A stretch of DNA of 64,000 bases from Bimastos eiseni (Eukaryota; Annelida; Clitellata; Crassiclitellata; Lumbricidae), in NCBI GenBank assembly GCA_959347315.1, contig OY365814.1:377001-441000 (forward strand). The letters are read 5' to 3'. Positions 58,602 through 64,000 of the stretch are shown one piece after another (position 1 is the first letter of the stretch; every line of letters starts with the position of its first letter). Both the position numbers and the translations under genes were made by a program. The notes beneath the pieces were generated by a model. That model was not told the DNA's origin. It saw only the letters and a program-made list of their open reading frames with translations, and searched no databases.

Positions 58602-58991
58602 ACGAAGAAGCTTCACAGAATGGCATCAATTGTCAATTGACGAACAACTGCTTAGGAAGAACGACCAAAGATTTTACAAATGAAAGGTCAAAGTCATCGA
58701 AGGCTACTGGCATAAACACTGTCTTTACTAATGCAGAAGTTGTAACGAGAAGAACATCAGACACTTCCGTCTCATTGCAAACTGCCCAAGGACAATCAAC
58801 CGAAGGTATTTGCAGCTGTAAAACTGCACATGGCTTTAGTTCTATGCTAGACACATCGACACTAATCTCTGCAGCCAAACAAATGCCCGAAGTTACGTAT
58901 AGAACGTCTCAAGCACCGATAGAAACTTCTGAAGTCACTGCTACAACACTCAGACCATTGAAATCAACTCCTACGTTGATATCATCGAAAG
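58602..58991 (+). CDS. Secreted beta-propeller-like protein, exon 2 (Ser/Thr-rich linker)
   Basis: The acceptor is TGTTTGGCTACAG at 58601 and the donor AAAG/GTGAAA at 58992. Phase 1 at both ends agrees with both neighbours. It encodes 130 residues rich in Ser and Thr (NNCLGRTTKDFTNERSKSSK, SEVTATTLRPLKSTPTLISS) with a CSC pair, consistent with a glycosylated or flexible secreted linker. No known domain. Confidence 0.55.
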
Positions 58992-59279
58992 GTGAAACTC
59001 AGATATAGACCTAACCTAAAAATATTCTGTATGTTGTTTAAGGCAATAGACCTATATAAGTATTTTTATTAGTGCAGCAAAATTCTACATTTACATTCGA
59101 TTAGTTTCTAAAGAATGTCGTTGTAATATGCTTTCAAGCGCTACCTGGAACAAAATAAAGCGATAGGGTCCTACACTGTCTATGCATAATGGGCGACCAT
59201 CAAAGAGCGCACACAAAATGCCGCGACTCATAAGGGCGACCGGGAAATAACAGCGACACTGGAAAGGGAGACACCTAAA

Positions 59280-59710
59280 TGAGTGACCGGTTATAATGGA
59301 AGTGGAAATGATAAACAGATTTCTGTTCGCATTAAGCATGATTCTTTTCATCAATCCTGCTTCCAGTTGAGCATGACTTTTTTCATCAATCAAGCTTCTA
59401 ATTAAACATAATTTTCTCATCGATTCCACATCCTCTTAAGCGCGATTATTTTCATCAAGCCCGTTTGTACTCAAACATGATTCTGTTCATCAATCCTGCT
59501 CCCAATTAAAAATAATTTTTTCATCGATAACGCTTCTGCTTTAGCACGATTGATTTCATCAATATCGCCTCTACCCAATAATGATTTTCTCATCAATCCA
59601 GCTTCTAGTTAAATACAAATCTTTTGTAAATTCACCTTTTTAACAGAATTTTTTTCATCAATCCAAATTCTAGTTTAACAGAAATCTGTTCATCATTCCC
59701 ACTTCCATTT
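59280..59710. repeat. 35 bp satellite inside intron 2 of the propeller gene
   Basis: One reverse unit (ATAATGGAAGTGGAAATGAT) is followed by about ten forward units (TTTTCATCAATCCTGCTTCC and variants) on the transcribed strand. The transcript of this gene would therefore carry satellite RNA. Confidence 0.7.
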
Positions 59711-59944
59711 CATGTTCGCCCTGTTATCGTTCCTTTGTGATGGTAAATCTTATCAATATTGTCACTATTGCTAAAATTAGCATAATCATTTTAGTGGTTG
59801 CTGTGACAACACAGCAGCTTTTATTTACAAATTTTGTGGATTAATGGCAAGCAATTTCCCCGTGAAACGCAAGATTTCAAAACCAACACACACAAATCTG
59901 TTTTCAGTTTGTATTCATAATATTATAACATTTCTTCATTGTAG

Positions 59945-60792
59945 TGTACGCACTGAATGAGATCGGAAAGTTTGATACAGTTCTCTGTAGACCTTTAAGA
60001 GTGATAAAACTCAGTGGCTTTATCTTCGTCCTATGCATCCCGTCTTCTGAAGATCTTAAGGTGTCATTACGAGCCTATGAGGACATCTATCCGTACGATC
60101 TGCTATTCATAACTCTCGCGGAAGAGATTGTAGTGCCTAACGACATGTGTGGTATTGAAAACCCAACAACAATAATATACGTTAGTGACCGTGCTCGCGA
60201 ATGCATTTGGAAGATAGACGTCGACAACAATCGAGTTTCTCTGTGGCTGTCGGAATTAGACAAATTTTCCAGTATTTCGGTAACCAGTGATAATCACTTG
60301 CTGGTGCTGAGAAGTTTTAGATTCCCAAATCGTTTGGAATTTTACGATCAAAACGCAACATTTCTGCGAAGTGTTCCAATCTCAAACAGGTTTGTCGGTC
60401 TGTTGAATGCTATTCAAAAACCGAATGGAGAATTTATCGTCAGCCACGGTTATAAAATGGCATTGGCACGGTTCCGTGTTAGAGAGGATTGTCTTATCAG
60501 TCTTCTAAGCTCTGATGGTAAAGTTATTGAACAATTTATCCTCAAAGAAGATCATCTTTACGATGAAATGCGATTATTTCTGGATGCGGACAGGAATATC
60601 CTTGTTGTGGCTAACATGCGTTTTACACATTTCTATATGTTTGACCTGAATGTTCTCACGCAAAAGACCAAACTAATATTCAAGCGTCCTTTTCTTGATA
60701 CATCTACTGCGTTGTATTACGACGGAAAAAGAGAACAATTTATCAGGTTTCGTCCTTCAAATGTGGAAATTTCGACTTTAGAAGAAAATTAG
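59945..60792 (+). CDS. Secreted beta-propeller-like protein, exon 3 (NHL/SMP-30-like repeats)
   Basis: The acceptor TTTCTTCATTGTAG ends at 59944; two bases complete the Val codon left by exon 2. About 282 residues contain propeller-like strands: RVIKLSGFIFVLCIPS, then TTIIYVSDRARECIWKIDVD with WLSELDKFSSISVTSDNHLL next, FIVSHG, and LDADRNILVVANMRFTHFYM. The pattern (Y-V-x-D-x-x-x-x-C-I-W-K-I; S-V-T-x-D-x-x-L-L-V-L; G-E-F-I-V-S-H-G; L-D-x-x-x-N-I-L-V-A) is that of the NHL/SMP-30-like propeller proteins found in many animals. The protein should be extracellular; ligand or enzymatic activity is unknown. The stop is TAG at 60790. The 953 bp intron before it holds satellite units. Confidence 0.75.
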
Positions 60793-61175
60793 CCTTTTGC
60801 AGCATCCACAAATAAGAATCAGTGAGGAATTCATTTTTATAAATATTCATTTTCTTAGATGACACATCGCTCGTATGACCAATTGCATTTGATATTGTCT
60901 GCTTCCAAAGTTCAGAATTGCGCACAAGACCATGGATTCGACAGAACCTGGCGATGAGCAACTTTATATGTCGGATTTGCTGAATATCCCTAGGCAGTGA
61001 CTGCCATAATTGAGACTCGAACCAATAGTTCAGGAAGCACCACCTTCACTTATATAAGCTCTCAGTATTGCAATACTACAACAGTGCGAAATGTGCATTT
61101 CTATACATTACACAGTAGACCAAATAACGACAATGATTGACTTTGATCTAAATTAATTGAATACCCGTCTCCTCA

Positions 61176-61181
61176 AATAAA
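61176..61181 (+). terminator. Candidate poly(A) signal of the propeller gene
   Basis: AATAAA about 385 bp past the stop. Confidence 0.35.
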
Positions 61182-61189
61182 ATATGATA

Positions 61190-62330
61190 CCACTGTGGAA
61201 AAGAAGACATGCCTTTCTAACACAGAGTCTGAATCCCAGACAACGCAGGGAACGATAAATTTTTGAAATGTTATTCACCGTAGCGTCGGTTGTTGCTATC
61301 ATTTAGACATTTAAATTAGACTAATCTAAAGCTCTTTCTACGCCAGCTGTAGGAATGTTGAATATCACAGATATCAAAGAGGTTAGATAATTTTGATATA
61401 AAGATCCAAGAGGTTAACCGAGCTGACGACTAACGTTCAAATAATTATAAAATTACAAATAGTTATTAAACTTGCCAGCTAACGACACTCCACCTGATTT
61501 ACGAACTGTATCGACTCCTCTACCATCATTACAAACCACCCACCAATGGCCACCGTCATCTACATGTATATCAGGTTTCTCATCCTTCACCCCTAGCAAA
61601 TTTCTCACCTTTACAAGAACTCTTACCCAGACCCACTTGATCATCTACCTTCCAGTCCTAGACTGATACCATACCCTCTTTATTGCCTTAAGAGTTACTC
61701 TGTCTCCTATCACACTCGGGATACCAAACTCTGACCTTCCTCGGATTACCATTTCATTAGTGGTGGTTGTAGTTGCAGTTTAACAACACTGTGGTGACAA
61801 AGCCCATTAGCGTCGCCCTCCTCCTTTATTCAGGCTTGGGACAGGCACTGGCAGAGTGCAACCAGGGACGGAGTTGGTTGCCTTTTGATTCCACTCTGTG
61901 CTCGTGAATAAGCAGGCTATATGCCTGGCTTTCGAGTAGTGCTTTAGAAGTTTTGAGATTATAGTAATTATAAGAGTTGACGGATGAAGCGGCGAGAAGA
62001 AATCCTCCTCAACATAACACGTTGATCAGAATTTCTTCTCTCCTGCATATTGTATTATATGCATTGAAGGCGTTGAGTGCTGAATGAGCGACGGCGCCGG
62101 TTGTACACAACAGCAGCCTTGTTCTTGACTGTCAATTTAATACTATGGACTAACCTCAGTATTTTCACTGCCTGTCCAACACAAGCCTATGATTCTGGCC
62201 TCACCCTCAATTTGGTTACAACGGTAAAATTTATCGAATGCATTATTGGACAATATTATTGGAAGTTAATGTAATATTAAATTTTCCTTATTAAAAGAAA
62301 AAATTGTGCGCATGAAATTTACATTATTTT
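61190..62330. other. Intergenic, no recognised gene; repeat-like GC-rich patch at 61780-61920
   Basis: The patch (AACACTGTGGTGACAAAGCC, CTCCTCCTTTATTCAGGCTT) looks like a fragment of a dispersed element but could not be classified. Confidence 0.3.
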
Positions 62331-62400
62331 TTAAATTATTATTATTATTATTACTATTACTATTATTATTATTATTATTATTGTTATTATTATTATTACT
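62331..62400. repeat. (ATT)n microsatellite
   Basis: About 70 bp of ATT with a few changes, directly before ACTAGCTGTTGACCTGTGAA. Confidence 0.95.
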
Positions 62401-62600
62401 AGCTGTTGACCTGTGAAGAATCACGGATCGGATAATATTTTAGCTCATTCAACTGCAACTGACACCGTTCGTTCTAGCTGTTAACCAGCGAATAATCACG
62501 GGTCATAGTTGATTTTTAACGTTGCTATAGTAGGCCTAATGGTGAAGATACTTTGACGCAGAGCTAAAATAGGCGTACACATTAATTAAACGAAACGGTC
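62398..62600. repeat. Second copy of the ACTAGCTGTTAACC repeat
   Basis: Two units (ACTAGCTGTTGACCTGTGAA and CTAGCTGTTAACCAGCGAAT) and the landmark TTTGACGCAGAGCTAAAATA, matching 49398-49745. Contains a TAGGCCTA at 62531, as does 49570. Confidence 0.65.
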
Positions 62601-63001
62601 GACGAACTGTGCGTCACTTACAATGCAAGTGCGCAGCGGTCAATACTAAAATATGCAAGAAATACACAATACCCATTAAGTTTCCTTCCAGATTTAATAA
62701 TTGCAAATATACTCACATAACACGATGAATTTAATTTTAATAGCTGTATATATTTACACAGACGCGAGTAAAAATGTTTGAAACGCAAATCGAACGTCTG
62801 CTTAAAGTAACTTTTGCGTTCCATATTGAGGTCAACTTCTGTCCTATCACGCGATTTTTGCACGGCAGATATTTAGGTCAACTTCTATTATTTAGGTCAA
62901 CTTTTGTCCAATTACGAGTCTTAGATTCAACTTCTGTCCAATCACACCTCTTAGATATGACGGACAAAGCACATGACTTAAGTTATTATATAGATAGATT
63001 T

Positions 63002-63002
<1 letters not shown>

Positions 63003-63058
<56 letters not shown>
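63003..63058. repeat. (ATT)n microsatellite
   Basis: Perfect ATT repeats over about 55 bp; responsible for poly-Leu and poly-Ile frames that are not genes. Confidence 0.95.
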
Positions 63059-63059
<1 letters not shown>

Positions 63060-64000
63060 GCTGTTATTTATAACACGCTTACAAGAATTAATCTTACACA
63101 AAGCGAATAATAGAAACGTCTAGTCAGAATAAAGTCCGAACAAAATTGAGTGTTGGCCTATGATGCAGTAGTGATAGATAACTATGTGAATATTATGTTT
63201 AACAGGAATCAATCCAGCTAAGGTATTTGTATTACGTCCCATCGAGGTACCAATTCAGAGGCGATCCAGACAAAGGTCCGACCAAAGATTAAAGTCTAGG
63301 CCCAATTCCGACTTTCTAAACACTTTTATAAAATGAGCTAGAACTTTTCGCAAGTCGATCAACGGTCAATATCAAGCTGGCAACGATGTTGAAGAACTGG
63401 TCGATCAACAACAGTAACCTACCAAATCGAAGTTTTTTATGCTCTGGTGTGGTCAGTTAAAACGAACGGATGCGAGATCCAAACGCTGAAGAAGGAGGAA
63501 GAAAATAAAGAAAATACCTATTGAATAATCTGAGGACGAGTAATGTATTGCAATGAAACTTTCATGTAGCGGCCCTTCAAGATATCTACTCAATGCGCTC
63601 TTTGCACTCATTAGCCTATGTAGTTAAGTGTCAATAGATTAACGAATATGCCCCAGAGTTAGCAAGTAATGTTTGCTTAAATAGAAACCTGATCGACAAG
63701 CATGATAATCATCAACTCTCATTCTCCTGCTAATTCACCGAATACAATATTGATTAAAAAAAACTTTTGGTCGTGAACATTTGTCGTGAGTTGGTGTTAC
63801 ATTTTCTTCGTGAAACCTGGCTACACAGGCATGATCATTAAGCTGAATATTATCCCGACATGCTTAGAGCGATCAACCATTCAACATTCACAAATATGCT
63901 GTGAGCGAATCAATGTTCATGGACTTAATGACTTGTAGGCCTACCTAAGAGAAAGATTTCAATGTTTGACGAGTTCAGCAGAAATGTATAACTCTTCGTC
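63060..64000. other. Right end of window, no recognised gene
   Basis: Holds a LINE 3' end fragment at about 63560-63605 (CATGTAGCGGCCCTTCAAGA TATCTACTCAATGCGCTC, like 50410-50460) and a degraded satellite composite with TTTTGGTCGTGAACATTTGT at 63660-63795. Confidence 0.4.

Noticed and set aside
62774..63101. Poly-Leu and poly-Ile frames resembling membrane segments
   Set aside because: Translations of an (ATT)n microsatellite.

Overview
This is animal nuclear DNA. It is AT-rich, has spliced genes with consensus GT-AG sites, two long C2H2 zinc-finger genes with TGEKP linkers, an FRMD3/FRMD5-type FERM-protein gene, and a dense mix of hAT, Mutator-like and Harbinger-like DNA elements, LINE fragments, solo LTRs and satellites. 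Nothing looks bacterial. A marine invertebrate is the best guess, but the sequence does not fix the phylum.

Genes from left to right. (1) 140-3238 (+): the last three coding exons of an FRMD3/FRMD5-like membrane FERM protein; all three splice phases agree. (2) 15765-21794 (-): an intact ~2,000-residue zinc-finger protein with four tandem N-terminal modules and a 25-finger C-terminal array. A collapsed copy of this gene lies upstream at 8122-8307, with its 3' flank split back to about 5320. (3) 26568-29408: a nearly complete hAT transposon (transposase on -), lying inside an older hAT MITE (26517-29808). (4) 32802-33189 (+): remains of a zinc-finger gene, paralogous to (5). (5) 52443-53840 (+): an intact 12-finger protein. 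(6) 57436-60792 (+): a three-exon gene for a secreted beta-propeller-like protein, with all phases compatible.

Between the genes most of the sequence is repeat. A 34-35 bp satellite (core AATCCAGCTTCCATTTAA plus ATTCTTTTCAT) occurs in at least fifteen clusters. These are usually a reverse block followed by a forward block, so they can fold back. At 31454-32680 there is a 1.2 kb G-rich minisatellite with T4G4-like units. Also present are an array of AATTAACTCC and CCTAGG boxes (23990-24560, with an inverted 60 bp copy at 26325-26400), two solo LTRs, several MITEs with readable target-site duplications, and LINE reverse-transcriptase fragments. The palindrome TAGGCCTA occurs eleven times where about one is expected.

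The genes do not form a pathway. The window is best read as a repeat-dominated zinc-finger neighbourhood between two unrelated genes, where nested insertions give a relative chronology.
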